Counted from the stretch's first letter, positions 31,441 through 41,504 are shown. The stretch: 64,000 nt of DNA from CAIUMH01 sp963758555 (GCA_963758555.1 CAVWVW010000003.1:868001-932000); one strand, 5' to 3'. Numbers and translations: made by a program. Notes: generated by a model not told the origin, from the sequence alone.

Positions 31441-32658
31441 TCAGGGACGGTGGACGACCCGACGCGGCGGTGGTGGCGGGATGCGAAGCCCCAGCAGCGA
31501 GGCCAGCGCAGGGACGAGACCAGCCGCGTTGCGCGCTGCGATCTCGACGTCCGCCTCGGGCGGGATGCCCTGGGGCTTGACGATCCGACGCACCGGTGCG
31601 TCGATGACAGCGTCGAGCAAGGCCATCCAGAGTCGAGGGTCCGTCTCCTTGGTCATCGCCTCACCGGCCTCGAGGGCCAGACGGGTCGCCACCTCGGCAG
31701 GGAGCCGGGTGGAGTGCTCAGGCGAGCGTGATGCCACTTTGAGCGCGTCAACGACCTTGTGCTCGTCGAGAGCCGTCGTGATCCGGGCCACCCAGTCGTC
31801 GCTCAGCGACTTGACGCGCTGGTCGAGCGACTCGCGCAGCGCCTTGGCCATGGTCTTGCCCTCGTCGTCGAGGTTGACCGAGCGAGACGAGGCGACCACG
31901 GCGCGCAGGTCGCGCAGTCGGGTCTCCTTGCCGGCCACCTGTGCGGTGTGAGCCCGGTCCTTCCAGGCGGCCAGCGTGGTCAAGGGCACCAAGCCCTCGG
32001 CGATGCCCATGATCGCCTCGGTGGAGGCCGGAGGACGACCCTCCGAGCGCGCCTGGGCGTTCTGCTCGTCGATCGCTTGGCGAACCGCAGGGATGCCCCC
32101 ACGGAAGAGCTGCTCGGCGATGGCCAGCTGGGCCGAGTCGAGGCTGGCCAGCAGGGCGTTGCGGTGCTCGGTGGACTGCGCCGGCACCTGGGGGCGTCCA
32201 CGCCCCTCAGGACGAGCGCCCCCTCCCGAGCTCGGACGTCCACGACCGCTCGAGGACGAACCGCCGCGCTCGCCTCGCTCGGGACCCCGGCTGGACTTCG
32301 AGCGCTCTCCGTCGCGGCCTCGAGACGGGCGATCGCCATCACGACGAGGTCCGCTTCGCTTGGCCTTTGGAGCGAGGCTCCACGAGACGCCCGTCTGCTG
32401 GCGCCCCGAGCCCAACAGCTCGATGGTCGAGGCTGGCTTCTCGGCACCCTTGGCAGCCGTGGGGGCGATCAGCGAGGTGATCTCGATGCCGTCGAGGCTC
32501 CGCTCGATCTCGGCCTTGAGGACGTCACCCTCTTTTGATCCGTCAGGAACGAGCGCGTTGGCGACCACACCTCGGGGCTCTCGGGCACCCGCGGCACGCC
32601 ATGACCACTGGTCATCGGCCACGTGGGCAGTTAGTTGGATCTCGATGCGTTGCGCCAT
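31441..32658 (-). CDS. RG-rich conserved hypothetical protein
   Basis: 405 residues in three parts. The N-terminal domain, about 95 residues, is beta-rich (IEIQLTAHVADDQWSWRAAGAREPRGVV...GDVLKAEIERSLDGIEITSL) and could be an OB/S1-like fold. A basic low-complexity linker (about 115-165) holds repeated RG, SRG and GGRG motifs, often linked to RNA binding. The C-terminal helical domain (about 165-400) begins HRNALLASLDSAQLAIAEQLFRGGIPAVRQAIDEQN. I know similar unassigned proteins from actinobacteria. An RNA-related role is inference only. It converges with the GNAT gene and is divergent from htrA. Confidence 0.78.
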   Translation of the reverse strand: MAQRIEIQLTAHVADDQWSWRAAGAREPRGVVANALVPDGSKEGDVLKAEIERSLDGIEITSLIAPTAAKGAEKPASTIELLGSGRQQTGVSWSLAPKAKRSGPRRDGDRPSRGRDGERSKSSRGPERGERGGSSSSGRGRPSSGGGARPEGRGRPQVPAQSTEHRNALLASLDSAQLAIAEQLFRGGIPAVRQAIDEQNAQARSEGRPPASTEAIMGIAEGLVPLTTLAAWKDRAHTAQVAGKETRLRDLRAVVASSRSVNLDDEGKTMAKALRESLDQRVKSLSDDWVARITTALDEHKVVDALKVASRSPEHSTRLPAEVATRLALEAGEAMTKETDPRLWMALLDAVIDAPVRRIVKPQGIPPEADVEIAARNAAGLVPALASLLGLRIPPPPPRRVVHRP

Positions 32659-32802
32659 GGGGGATCAAATCTACTTGAGGAACCGAGGTCGTCAGGTCGG
32701 TGCCGCTGAGGTCGCCTCTCGAGCCATCTCCCCTAGGATCTCAGCCCGACGGACGGTGCGCTGGCGCACGAACGTGCCGACGAGACGCTTCGAGGAGGAC
32801 CG

Positions 32803-34194
32803 GTGGACGCAGACGGCACAGAGGGGCACGAGGAGCCTGCTGTTCCGCCGGTGCCTCAAGAGCCCTTCGAGCCTGCCGCTCCTGGATCTGAGGGCACCGA
32901 GCCGCTGACGGAGCCGGTGGGGCCTGCGTTCACGTGGACCGCCGGGGCTGAGGGCGTGGTCCCTCCCGTCGGGTCGACGGAACCCGAAGGTTCTCCCGTG
33001 GGCGGGCCGGACGGCGCGCTGGAGCCCGCTCCGATGGACGCGCCCGGCCGAGCGACGGAGGCGGAGACTGCCCCGAAGAAGCGTGGTCCCTGGCGGACGA
33101 TCGGGATCGTTGCCTTGGCGCTCGCCATCGCCCTGCTCGGTGGCGTGGTCGGAGGCCTGGTGTCCCGCCAGTCGAACACAGCCGACGTCACCGTCTTGAA
33201 GGCAGATGGCACGCCCGGGGCTGCGGTGCTGCCCAACGGCGTCGGCATCCCGACCCTCGTCGATCACGTCCTGCCCTCGATCGTCTCCATCGACGCCAAG
33301 GGGTCGGGCAGCGAGGACCAGGGCACGGGCATGATCATCTCGAGCGATGGGATGGTGGTCACCAACAACCACGTCATCGCCGTGGCTGCCTCGGGCGGAT
33401 CGATCACCGTCACCAGGTCGGGCTCGACCTCGTCGCTCAGCGCCGCACTGATCGGTCGAGATCCGTCCAACGACGTGGCGCTCATCAAGATCCAAGACGT
33501 CTCTGGGCTGGCACCGGTGGTGCTCGGGAACTCGAACAAGGTGGTCGTCGGCGACGCAGCCGTCGCGATCGGGAACGCCCTAGGCCTCGCTGCGGGCACG
33601 CCCACGGTCACCTCGGGCATCATCTCGGCGCTCGGGCGGACGGTCACCGCCACCGATGAGAGCGGTCAGAGCACCGAGACGCTCAACAACATGATCCAGA
33701 CCGACGCAGCGATCAACCCCGGCAACTCGGGAGGTCCGCTCCTCGACTCCGCGGGCGACGTGATCGGCATGAACACGGCGGTCGCGTCGGGCTCGACCGG
33801 CACCAGCGCGCAGAACATCGGCTTCGCCATCCCCGCCTCGCGCATCGAGGCGCTCCTGCCCGAGCTCGAGCAGGGCGGGACCCAGGTGACGACCACGGGC
33901 AGCTACATGGGCGTCGACATCACCACGGTGACACCGTCGCTGCGGAGCCAGTACGGCTTGGTGCCCACCTCGGGTGCCGTCATCTTGAACGTGGTGGACA
34001 CCAGCCCTGCGGCAGCAGCCGGGCTCAAGGCCGGTGACGTCATCGTGGCCTTAGACGGCAAGAAGATCACCACGGCCGATGAGGTCATCACCTTCACCAA
34101 GGCACATCAGCCCGGCGACAAGGTGCAGGTCACCTATCAGCGCGGGAAGCAGACCGCCACCACGACCCTGACGCTCGGCACGCCGCCTTCCTAG
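32803..34194 (+). CDS. Membrane-anchored HtrA/DegP-type serine protease
   Basis: 463-residue S1C protease for envelope protein quality control. A Pro/Glu-rich cytosolic N-terminus (about 95 residues) is followed by one transmembrane helix (100-120) and the trypsin-like domain with triad His190 (TNNHVIA), Asp224 (DPSNDVALIKI) and Ser309 (NPGNSGGPLL). One PDZ domain follows (about 368-460: GAVILNVVDTSPAAAAGLKAGDVIVALDGKKI). The GTG start has GAGGAGG upstream. Gene and motifs are intact. This architecture resembles mycobacterial PepD/HtrA proteins. Confidence 0.93.
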   Translation: MDADGTEGHEEPAVPPVPQEPFEPAAPGSEGTEPLTEPVGPAFTWTAGAEGVVPPVGSTEPEGSPVGGPDGALEPAPMDAPGRATEAETAPKKRGPWRTIGIVALALAIALLGGVVGGLVSRQSNTADVTVLKADGTPGAAVLPNGVGIPTLVDHVLPSIVSIDAKGSGSEDQGTGMIISSDGMVVTNNHVIAVAASGGSITVTRSGSTSSLSAALIGRDPSNDVALIKIQDVSGLAPVVLGNSNKVVVGDAAVAIGNALGLAAGTPTVTSGIISALGRTVTATDESGQSTETLNNMIQTDAAINPGNSGGPLLDSAGDVIGMNTAVASGSTGTSAQNIGFAIPASRIEALLPELEQGGTQVTTTGSYMGVDITTVTPSLRSQYGLVPTSGAVILNVVDTSPAAAAGLKAGDVIVALDGKKITTADEVITFTKAHQPGDKVQVTYQRGKQTATTTLTLGTPPS

Positions 34195-34200
34195 CGCTGC

Positions 34201-34701
34201 TCAGGCGTGGGGCGTCTTGACGAAGCGCTCGCGGCACTGCGCGATCTCGATCAGCGCGCTCTCGCGGCCTTCGAAGTGGCCGGGATCGGAGCTCTTGCCG
34301 GGCTCGAGGTCCTTGTAGATGGCAAAGAAGTGGCCGATCTCGTCGAGGTAGTGATCAGGCAGATCGGTGAGCTCTTTGATGTTCTCGCGCTGGGGATCGT
34401 TCTCGAGCACCGTGAGCAGCTTGGCATCGGGACCGGCCTCATCAGCCATGAAGAAGACGCCGACGACGCGGGCACGCAGCCAGCAGCCAGGGAAGGTGGG
34501 GTCGTCGAGGATGACGAGCGCATCGAGCGGATCACCGTCGAGCGAGAGGGTGTCCGGCACGAAGCCGTAGTCGTTCGGGTACCGCGTGGCGGTGAACAGG
34601 CGACGGTCGAGGCGGAACACGTTCTTCTCGTGGTCGAACTCGTACTTGTTCCGGCTTCCAGCTGGGATCTCTACAACCACGTCGACGACATCGTCGGACA
34701 T
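34201..34701 (-). CDS. ppa: Inorganic pyrophosphatase
   Basis: Family I soluble pyrophosphatase, 166 residues, hydrolysing PPi to phosphate and pulling biosynthetic reactions forward. The signature YGFVPDTLSLDGDPLDALVI holds the three metal-binding aspartates. VEIPAGSRNKYEFD and KDLEPGK are also conserved. The start is ATG 34701 after GAAGAGAG; longer in-frame extensions are unlikely to be used. It closes the cysK-cysE-small ORF-ppa run on the reverse strand. Confidence 0.95.
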   Translation of the reverse strand: MSDDVVDVVVEIPAGSRNKYEFDHEKNVFRLDRRLFTATRYPNDYGFVPDTLSLDGDPLDALVILDDPTFPGCWLRARVVGVFFMADEAGPDAKLLTVLENDPQRENIKELTDLPDHYLDEIGHFFAIYKDLEPGKSSDPGHFEGRESALIEIAQCRERFVKTPHA

Positions 34702-34714
34702 AAGACTCTCTTCA

Positions 34715-34957
34715 CTAGGCGGGGGGGAGCCCCATGGTATCGGTCTCCCCACGGTGCTCCGGACGAGCCAGGAAGGCCGCAGACGGCCTCGGTCGCTCGG
34801 GGAACAGCTCGGCTGCCAGGACCATCGCCTCCTCGGCGTCAAAGGCGCGAACGCGTGTCGAGTGCCATCCTGGGCGCAGCAGCGCTCCCCAGGTCACCAG
34901 CCACACGTGCGGTCCTCGCTGGTCGATCACGACGCGCCTGTCGCCTGGGCGCGACAC
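34715..34957 (-). CDS. Small hypothetical protein between cysE and ppa
   Basis: 80 residues from a GTG. The sequence HVWLVTWGALLRPGWHSTRVRAFDAEEAMVLAAELFPERPRP shows alternating strands and one helix, compatible with a small folded domain, and fills the gap between two genes on the same strand. No family was recognised. It could be spurious, since its tail is Pro/Arg-rich. Confidence 0.5.
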   Translation of the reverse strand: MSRPGDRRVVIDQRGPHVWLVTWGALLRPGWHSTRVRAFDAEEAMVLAAELFPERPRPSAAFLARPEHRGETDTMGLPPA

Positions 34958-35001
34958 AGACGCGGGTTCGCTCGGGGGCTCCTCACCGCATCGGCCTCCT
35001 C

Positions 35002-35700
35002 CTAGATGGAGAAGTCCTCGCCCCGCCAGGTGCCATCAACTCGGGGCCCCACAAGAGAACCGCGCTCGACGTCGTCGATCTGACGCTCGAGCTGGTCGAT
35101 GCGAGCCATGATCGAGGTGAGCGAGGCGGAGACGGGGTCAGAGGCCGGAGGTTCCAAGCGCTCGGCCAGCCAGGGCTCGACCGGACCAGAGCGTGAGATG
35201 ACCTGGCCGGGGACACCCACGACCACCGCGCCGGCGGGCACGTCCCTGATCACGACGGCGTTGGCACCGATGCGAGCGTCTGCTTCCACGGTGACCGCGC
35301 CGAGGATCTTGGCTCCCGCGCCGACGACCACCCGGTCGCCGATCGTCGGGTGGCGCTTGCCTGGCTCCAGGCTGGTGCCACCAAGGGTCACCCCTTGGTA
35401 GAGCGTCACGTCGTCTCCGATCGAGACCGTCTCGCCGATGACCACACCGCTTGCATGGTCGATGAAGAGCCGACGACCGATGGTCGCAGCCGGATGGATG
35501 TCGACGTTGGTCAGCAGGCGGGCGAGCGCCGCCACGACGCGAGCGATGAAACGGGCGTTCCCACTCCAGAGGCGGTGGGAGAGACGATGAGCCCACACGG
35601 CGTGGAGTCCGGGATAGGTGAGCGCCGTCTCGAGCGATGACCGAGCGGCGGGATCCTCGCCACGGACGGTGGCGATGTCTTCCCTGATGCCCGCCAGCAC
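35002..35700 (-). CDS. cysE: Serine O-acetyltransferase CysE
   Basis: Makes O-acetylserine from serine and acetyl-CoA, the first step of cysteine synthesis. 232 residues. A helical N-terminus (ALTYPGLHAVWAHRLSHRLW) precedes the left-handed beta-helix of hexapeptide repeats with DIHPAATIGRRLFIDHASGVVIGETVSIGD, which includes the catalytic His-Asp region, and VTLYQGVTLGGT. The C-terminus ends GEDFSI; the terminal Ile fits docking into the CysK active site in the cysteine synthase complex. The GTG start lies two bases after the cysK stop. Confidence 0.94.
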   Translation of the reverse strand: MLAGIREDIATVRGEDPAARSSLETALTYPGLHAVWAHRLSHRLWSGNARFIARVVAALARLLTNVDIHPAATIGRRLFIDHASGVVIGETVSIGDDVTLYQGVTLGGTSLEPGKRHPTIGDRVVVGAGAKILGAVTVEADARIGANAVVIRDVPAGAVVVGVPGQVISRSGPVEPWLAERLEPPASDPVSASLTSIMARIDQLERQIDDVERGSLVGPRVDGTWRGEDFSI

Positions 35701-35702
35701 GC

Positions 35703-36635
35703 TCAGTCTCCGAGACCCTCGAAGAGCGCAGTGCTCAGGTAGCGCTCGCCGAAGGAGGGGATGATGACCACGATGGTGAGCCCGGCGCTCGAGGGTCGCT
35801 TGGCGATCTCAAGCGCGGCGAAGGTCGCTGCCCCCGAGGAGATGCCCACCAGCAACCCCTCGTCGGTGGCGAGGCGTCGAGCGGTGGCGAAGGCGTCTTC
35901 GTTGCTGACCTGGACGATCTCGTCGACCACCGCGGCGTCATAGTTCTTCGGCACGAAGCCAGCACCGATGCCCTGGATGGGGTGCGGTCCCTTGACGCCG
36001 CCCGAGAGGACCGGTGAGGCAGCGGGCTCCACCGCCACGATGGAGATCTCGGGCTTGCGCTCCTTGAGCACCTCGCCCACGCCTGAGATGGTGCCACCGG
36101 TGCCCACACCGGCGACGACCACGTCGACGGTGCCGTCGGTGTCGTTCCAGATCTCCTCGGCGGTGGTGCGACGATGGATCGCCGGATTGGCAGGGTTCTC
36201 GAACTGCTGGGGCATGAAGAAGTGCCCCGGTCCCTCGGCGATCTCCTTGGCCCGAGCGATGGCCCCACCCATGCCGTCGGGACCAGGGGTGAGCACCAGC
36301 TCAGCACCGTAGCCACGAAGCAGCATGCGTCGCTCTTCGCTCATGGTCTCGGGCATCGTGAAGATGCACTTGTAGCCCCGAGCAGCGCAGACCATGGCGA
36401 GGGCGATGCCGGTGTTGCCCGAGGTGGGCTCGACCACGGTCACGTCACCGCTGAGGAGGCCAGCCTCTTCAGCTGCATCGATCATGGCCACGGCGATGCG
36501 ATCCTTGACGCTGCCCGCGGGGTTGAAGAACTCGAGCTTGGCCACGACCGTGGCGTGGAGGCCCTCGGTCACCCGGCGGAGTCGAACGAGGGGCGTGTTC
36601 CCGATCAGCTCGGTGATGTCCTCAGCGATGCGCAT
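35703..36635 (-). CDS. cysK: Cysteine synthase CysK
   Basis: PLP-dependent O-acetylserine sulfhydrylase (310 residues) producing cysteine from O-acetylserine and sulfide. The PLP lysine is in NPAGSVKDRIA (about Lys44). The substrate loop TSGNTG, the PLP-phosphate loop GTGGTISG, and the C-terminal ISSGAA are intact. GAGFVPKNYDAAVVDEI matches CysK rather than cystathionine beta-synthase. The ATG follows an AGAGAGG site. It is the first gene of the cysK-cysE operon. Confidence 0.95.
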   Translation of the reverse strand: MRIAEDITELIGNTPLVRLRRVTEGLHATVVAKLEFFNPAGSVKDRIAVAMIDAAEEAGLLSGDVTVVEPTSGNTGIALAMVCAARGYKCIFTMPETMSEERRMLLRGYGAELVLTPGPDGMGGAIARAKEIAEGPGHFFMPQQFENPANPAIHRRTTAEEIWNDTDGTVDVVVAGVGTGGTISGVGEVLKERKPEISIVAVEPAASPVLSGGVKGPHPIQGIGAGFVPKNYDAAVVDEIVQVSNEDAFATARRLATDEGLLVGISSGAATFAALEIAKRPSSAGLTIVVIIPSFGERYLSTALFEGLGD

Positions 36636-36735
36636 GTGCCGAACCTCTCTGCCTTCCCCGGGGGGATCGAATCCTGACTAGCGCGGTCAGGTTAGTGGGG
36701 AACCCTCTGGCCAGCCGCTCATCGAGAGAAGCGCC

Positions 36736-37878
36736 TCAGGCGACGGGTAGGCCAAGCCCGCGAGCGATGATGAGTCGCTGGATCTCGCTGGTGCCCTCTC
36801 CGACCTCGAGGATCTTGGCGTCGCGGTAGAAGCGAGCCACCGGGCTGTCCTCGATGAACCCCGCGCCGCCGAAGACCTGGGTGGCCACCCGCGTGGCGCT
36901 CACCGCAGCCTCCGTCGAGTAGAGCTTGGCCATGGCGGCCGCTTGGGCCACGGGCCGGCCTTCGTCTTTGAGCCACGCGGCCTTGTAGGTCATCACCGTC
37001 GCCGCCTCGACGGCGACGGCGAGATCAGCCAGGGAGAAGGCGATCGCCTGGTAGCGCCCGATGGGACCGCCGAAGGCGGTCCGCTCTTGGGCGTACGTGA
37101 CCGAGGCCTCGAGGCAGGCGCGAGCGCAGCCGATGGCCAGCGCCGAGATGGCGATACGACCGTCATCGAGGATGGCCAAGAAGTTCCGGAACCCCGAGCC
37201 CGCCTCGCCCAGGCGGTTCTCGGTCGGCACGAAGCAGTCGTCGAAGCTCAGCGGATGGGTGTCCGAGGCGTGCCAGCCGAGCTTGCGATAGGGGGGCTCC
37301 ACCAAGAAGCCGTCCGTGCCGCTCGGGACCAGGAACGCGGAGATGCCGCCATCATCATCCCGGGCGGTCACCGTGACCACCGAGGTCAGCGAGCTGCCTG
37401 AGTTGGTGATGTAGGCCTTGGAGCCCGTGATCCTGAAGCCACCTTCCACGACCACCGCACGCGTCTTGGTGCCGCCCGCGTCGCTGCCGCAGTCAGGCTC
37501 GGTGAGCCCGAAGGCGCCTAAGCGGCGTCCCGCAATGAGGTCAGGCAGCCACGTCTGCTTCTGATCGTCGCTGCCGAAGCGGTAGATCGGGTTCGCACCG
37601 AGGCCCACCCCGGCCGACAGCGTGATCCCCATCGACTGGTCCACGCGTCCGATCTCCTCGATGGCTACGCACAGCGACGCGAAGTCGCCGCCCCCGCCGC
37701 CGATCTCCTCAGGGAAGACCAGGCCGAAGAGCCCGAGTGCGCCCATCTGGAGGACGACGTCCTCGGGAAAGCGGTGCGCTTCATCCCACTTCGCGGCGTG
37801 AGGGGCGATGGCGCTCTCGGCGAAATCACGCACCACAGCTCGAAACGCCTCGTGCTCGTCACTCAGCTCATAGGACAT
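36736..37878 (-). CDS. Acyl-CoA dehydrogenase (probable isovaleryl/branched-chain, leucine pathway)
   Basis: FAD enzyme, 380 residues, expected to oxidise isovaleryl-CoA or a similar short branched acyl-CoA. FAD/substrate motifs are FGLTEPDCGSDAGG and KAYITNSG, followed by the helical C-terminus with RTAFGGPIGRYQAIAFSLAD and ATQVFGGAGFIED. GEGTSEIQRL places a Glu at the usual MCAD-type base position, where classical isovaleryl-CoA dehydrogenases have Ala or Gly. So the leucine role rests on context: it starts two bases after the mccA stop. The start is ATG 37878 after AAGGAGC. Confidence 0.85.
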   Translation of the reverse strand: MSYELSDEHEAFRAVVRDFAESAIAPHAAKWDEAHRFPEDVVLQMGALGLFGLVFPEEIGGGGGDFASLCVAIEEIGRVDQSMGITLSAGVGLGANPIYRFGSDDQKQTWLPDLIAGRRLGAFGLTEPDCGSDAGGTKTRAVVVEGGFRITGSKAYITNSGSSLTSVVTVTARDDDGGISAFLVPSGTDGFLVEPPYRKLGWHASDTHPLSFDDCFVPTENRLGEAGSGFRNFLAILDDGRIAISALAIGCARACLEASVTYAQERTAFGGPIGRYQAIAFSLADLAVAVEAATVMTYKAAWLKDEGRPVAQAAAMAKLYSTEAAVSATRVATQVFGGAGFIEDSPVARFYRDAKILEVGEGTSEIQRLIIARGLGLPVA

Positions 37879-37879
37879 C

Positions 37880-39841
37880 TCATGCTCCTTCAAGCTCTGC
37901 GAGGATCTGGCCCAAGCGGACCTGGTCACCGACGGCGGCGTGCACGAAGGCCACGATGCCTTCGCGCGGAGCTCGCAAGGCGTGCTCCATCTTCATCGCC
38001 TCGACCACCACGAGCACGTCGCCGTCGGCGACGCGCTTGGCCGACGACCACGGCTACCTGGGTGACCGAGCCGGGCATCGGGGAGCTGACCTGGTCGGCA
38101 GCAGCGCCGAGCGCTCCTCTGGCGGATCGCGGCACCGGCGCGAACAGCCACGCCGAGCCCTCTCGTCCGAGCCAGAGACCCTCGTCGGAGACCGCCACGC
38201 CGAGGTGGAGGGTGGCGTCATCGACCTCGACGGTGGCGGTGGCAGTGGAACCATGAAGCGTCGCTCGCACGTGGTGGACGCTGTCGCCCAGGGACACGCG
38301 GAAGCCGACCTCGGTCGCCTCCAGCTCTGCGTCGACCTGCACGGTGCCGACCACCGCTCGGTAGCTCGAGCGTGCGGTGCCGCTGACCCTCCAACCGGAC
38401 AGGTCCCACACGCCGTGGGGCTTGGACGTCACGAGGAGATCGACGACCGCCGCTGCCGCGAGCTCGTGGGAGCTCGGGCCACTGGAACCGAGACTTGGGG
38501 CCACCCGCTCGACGAGGCCCGTGTCCAACGCCCCCCTCCGGACCTCATCGACAGCCAAGAGCTGGCGGAGGAAGCCGATGTTGGTGCCCACGCCCAGGAT
38601 CTCCGTGGCACCGAGCGCCGCGTCGAGGCGAGCGAGCGCGCTCGGTCGATCCGCGGCCCACACGACGATCTTCGACAGCATCGGGTCGAAGCTCGAGCCG
38701 ACCTCAGTCCCCTCAGAGAGCCCCGATTCGACCCTGGCTTGCTCGGGAGAAGGCTCGCGGAGTCGAAGCACCGTGCCGCCCGTCGGCAAGAACCCTGCGG
38801 CGGGGTCTTCTGCGTAGATGCGAGCCTCAATGGCGTGTCCCTTCGGGGCCAGGTGCTCGAGCTCAGGGGCCAAGGGCTCCCCACCGGCGATCTTCAGCTG
38901 GTGCTCGACGAGATCGATCCCCCAAACCTCTTCGGTGACGGGGTGCTCCACTTGGAGACGAGAGTTCATCTCCATGAAGTAGGCCTCATCGGGGTTCTCG
39001 GCGTTGACGATGAACTCGACGGTGCCGGCGTTGGTGTAGCTCCCGGCTCGAGCCAACATCACCGCCAGCTCGCCCAGCCGGGCCCGCTGGGCGTCATCGA
39101 AGAACGTCGAGGGAGCCTCCTCGATGATCTTCTGGTGGCGGCGCTGCAGGGTGCACTCGCGCTCGCCGAGGTGGATGACGCGGCCGTGCGAATCAGCCAG
39201 GATCTGGACCTCGAGATGCCGGGCGGAGGCCAGGTAGCGCTCGACGAAGAGCGCATCGTCCCCGAAGCTCGACGACGCCTCGCGCCGGGCCGTGGCGATC
39301 ACCTCGGCCACGTTCGAGTCACCGTCAAGGAGGTGCATGCCCTTGCCTCCACCACCGGCGGAGGGTTTGAGCAGAGCCGGGAAGCCGACCTCGACGATGG
39401 CAGCGACGCAGCTGTTCGTCACTGAGGTTCGGCTCGGAGAGGCCGGGCACGGTCGGCACGCCGGCGGCGGTGGCGATCATCTTCGCCTGGATCTTGTCGC
39501 CCATCATCTCGATCGTCTTGGCCGACGGTCCGATGAAGGCGATGCCGGCGCTCTCGCAGGCTCGAGCGAGCTCCGGCGATTCTGAGAGGAAGCCGTAGCC
39601 GGGATGGATGGCCTCAGCCCCGGAGCGCTCAGCGGCAGCCATGATCCGCTCGACGCTCAGGTAGCTCTCGTGGAGAGCCGCAGGACCGATCAGGATCGCC
39701 TCGTCGGCTTGCGAGAGCATGAAGGGACTCGGCGTCGGGCTCGGAGTAGATCGCGATCGAGCGGATCTCCAGGCGGCGCAAGGTGCGCATGACACGAAGA
39801 GCGATCTCCCCACGGTTGGCGATGAGGACCGAGGAGAACAC
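37880..39841 (-). pseudogene. mccA: Methylcrotonyl-CoA carboxylase alpha subunit, biotin carboxylase (three frameshifts)
   Basis: Biotin-containing subunit of an acyl-CoA carboxylase, most likely methylcrotonyl-CoA carboxylase from context. GTG 39841 starts FSSVLIANRGEIALRVMRTLRRL. Shifts near 39720 and 39420 split the biotin carboxylase domain. The main block carries the ATP-grasp loop PSAGGGGKGMHL and EMNSRLQVEHPVTEEVWGIDLVEHQL. A third shift near 38040 hides the biotin domain, whose corrected frame contains VVVEAMKMEHAL with the biotinyl lysine codon at about 37991. The corrected length is about 650 residues, as usual. It sits between mccB (two-base gap) and the acyl-CoA dehydrogenase. Confidence 0.86.
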
Positions 39842-39843
39842 GC

Positions 39844-41457
39844 GTCACATCCGAAAGACGCCGTAGCTGACCTCAGCCAGCGGGGCACACGCAGAGGCGG
39901 CCAGTCCCAGCCCCAGGACGCGACGGGTGTCGAGCGGGTCGATCACGCCGTCGTCCCAGAGCCGAGCGCTCGAGTAGTAGGGGTTGCCCTGCGCTTCGTA
40001 CGAAGCTTTGAGCTCGTCGGCCATGGCTTCGCGCTCGCCGGGTTCCCAGGTCTGCCTTGCGCCGCGAGCTGATCATCACGGATGGTCGTGAGGACCGAGG
40101 CTGCCTGCTCGCCCCCCATGACCGAGATGCGGGCGTTCGGCCACATCCACAAGAAGCGAGGGGAGTAGGCCCGGCCGCACATCGAGTAGTTGCCCGCTCC
40201 GAAGGAGCCCCCCACCACGACGGTGAACTTGGGCACCCGCGCGCACGCCACCGCCATGACCATCTTCGCTCCGTGCTTGGCGATCCCGCCCGCCTCGTAG
40301 TCGCGCCCCACCATGAAGCCGTTGATGTTCTGCAAGAACACGAGCGGGATCTTGCGCCGGTCGCACAGCTCGATGAAGTGGGCCCCCTTCTGCGCCGACT
40401 CGGAGAAGAGCACACCGTTGTTGGCCACGATGCCGACGGGATGACCCCAGATCGAGGCGAAGCCCGTCACCAAGGTGGAGCCAAAGCCAGCCTTGAACTC
40501 AGCGAAGCGGCTGTCGTCCACCAAGCGGCCGATAAGCTCTCGAGCGTCGTAGGGAACGCGTGGGTTGGCGGAGACCACGTCGTAGAGCTCTCCAGGGTCG
40601 AGCGAAGGCTCCTGTGCTTCAGTGAGTGCCCATGGCGGTGCGGGGTCAGCGGGCGTGGTCTCGATGATCGTCCTCACGATCTCCAAAGCGTGCTCGTCGT
40701 CTCGAGCAAGGTGATCAGCCACACCCGAGACGGTGGTGTGCAGCTCGCCGCCACCGAGCTCCTCGGCGGTGACCACCTCGCCGGTGGCCGCCTTGACCAG
40801 GGGAGGACCGCCCAGGAAGATGGTTCCTTGGCCAGCCACGATGACGACCTCGTCGCTCATCGCCGGCACGTAGGCCCCACCCGCGGTGCACGAGCCGAGG
40901 ACGGCTGCCACCTGGGGGATCCCGGCGGCTGACATGCGGGCCTGGTTGAAGAAGATCCGCCCGAAGTGCTCCCTGTCGGGGAAGACCTCATCTTGCATGG
41001 GCAAGAACGCGCCGCCCGAGTCGACGAGGTAGATGCAGGGCAGCCGGTTCTCGAAGGCCACCTCTTGGGCGCGGAGGTGCTTCTTGACCGTCATCGGGCG
41101 ATAGGTCCCGCCTTTGACGAGTGCGTCGTTGACCACGATGACGCAGGTGCGCCCACTGACCCTTCCGACACCGGTGATGATGCCAGCGCCGCCAGGCTCG
41201 TCGCCGTACATCCCTAAGCCAGCCAGCGACGAGAGCTCCAGGAACGGTGTCTGGGGATCGAGCAGGGCATCGAGCCGCTCACGCGCCGTCATCTTGCCCC
41301 GCTCGCGGTGACGTTGGAGCGAGACGGCCGAGACCTCGGACTCGCGTCGACCGAGCTGCGTGCGCAGCTCGTCGACCAGCGCGCCCATCGCCGCCCGGTT
41401 CTCCTGGGCGGCCTCAGAGGCTGGGTGGATGGCGCTGATCAAGCGTGGTGCGACCAT
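39844..41457 (-). pseudogene. mccB: Methylcrotonyl-CoA carboxylase beta subunit (one frameshift near the end)
   Basis: Carboxyltransferase subunit (about 537 residues after correction) that moves CO2 from biotin to methylcrotonyl-CoA. It starts at ATG 41457. RERGKMTARERLDALLDP begins the crotonase-like fold. YLVDSGGAFLPMQDEVFPDREHFGRIFFNQA and GSCTAGGAYVPAMSDE are characteristic of MccB. The second half includes NNGVLFSESAQKGAHFIELCDRR. Near 40050-40062 the frame shifts, and the true tail WEPGEREAMADELKASYEAQ...VSYGVFRM continues in another frame to a TGA at 39844. A propionyl- or geranyl-CoA carboxylase is the main alternative. Confidence 0.87.
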
Positions 41458-41470
41458 TGGCCTCGAACTT

Positions 41471-41491
41471 ACTTCCTGGTCACCAAGAAGT
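41471..41491. promoter_or_regulatory. Palindromic operator between mccB and HMG-CoA lyase
   Basis: A 21-base near-perfect palindrome with arms ACTTCcTGGT and ACCAaGAAGT around one central base (single mismatch pair) sits in the 61-base divergent gap of the leucine locus. It probably binds a TetR- or MarR-type regulator acting on both directions. No regulator gene is adjacent. Confidence 0.6.
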
Positions 41492-41504
41492 TGATATAGA
41501 TCGG

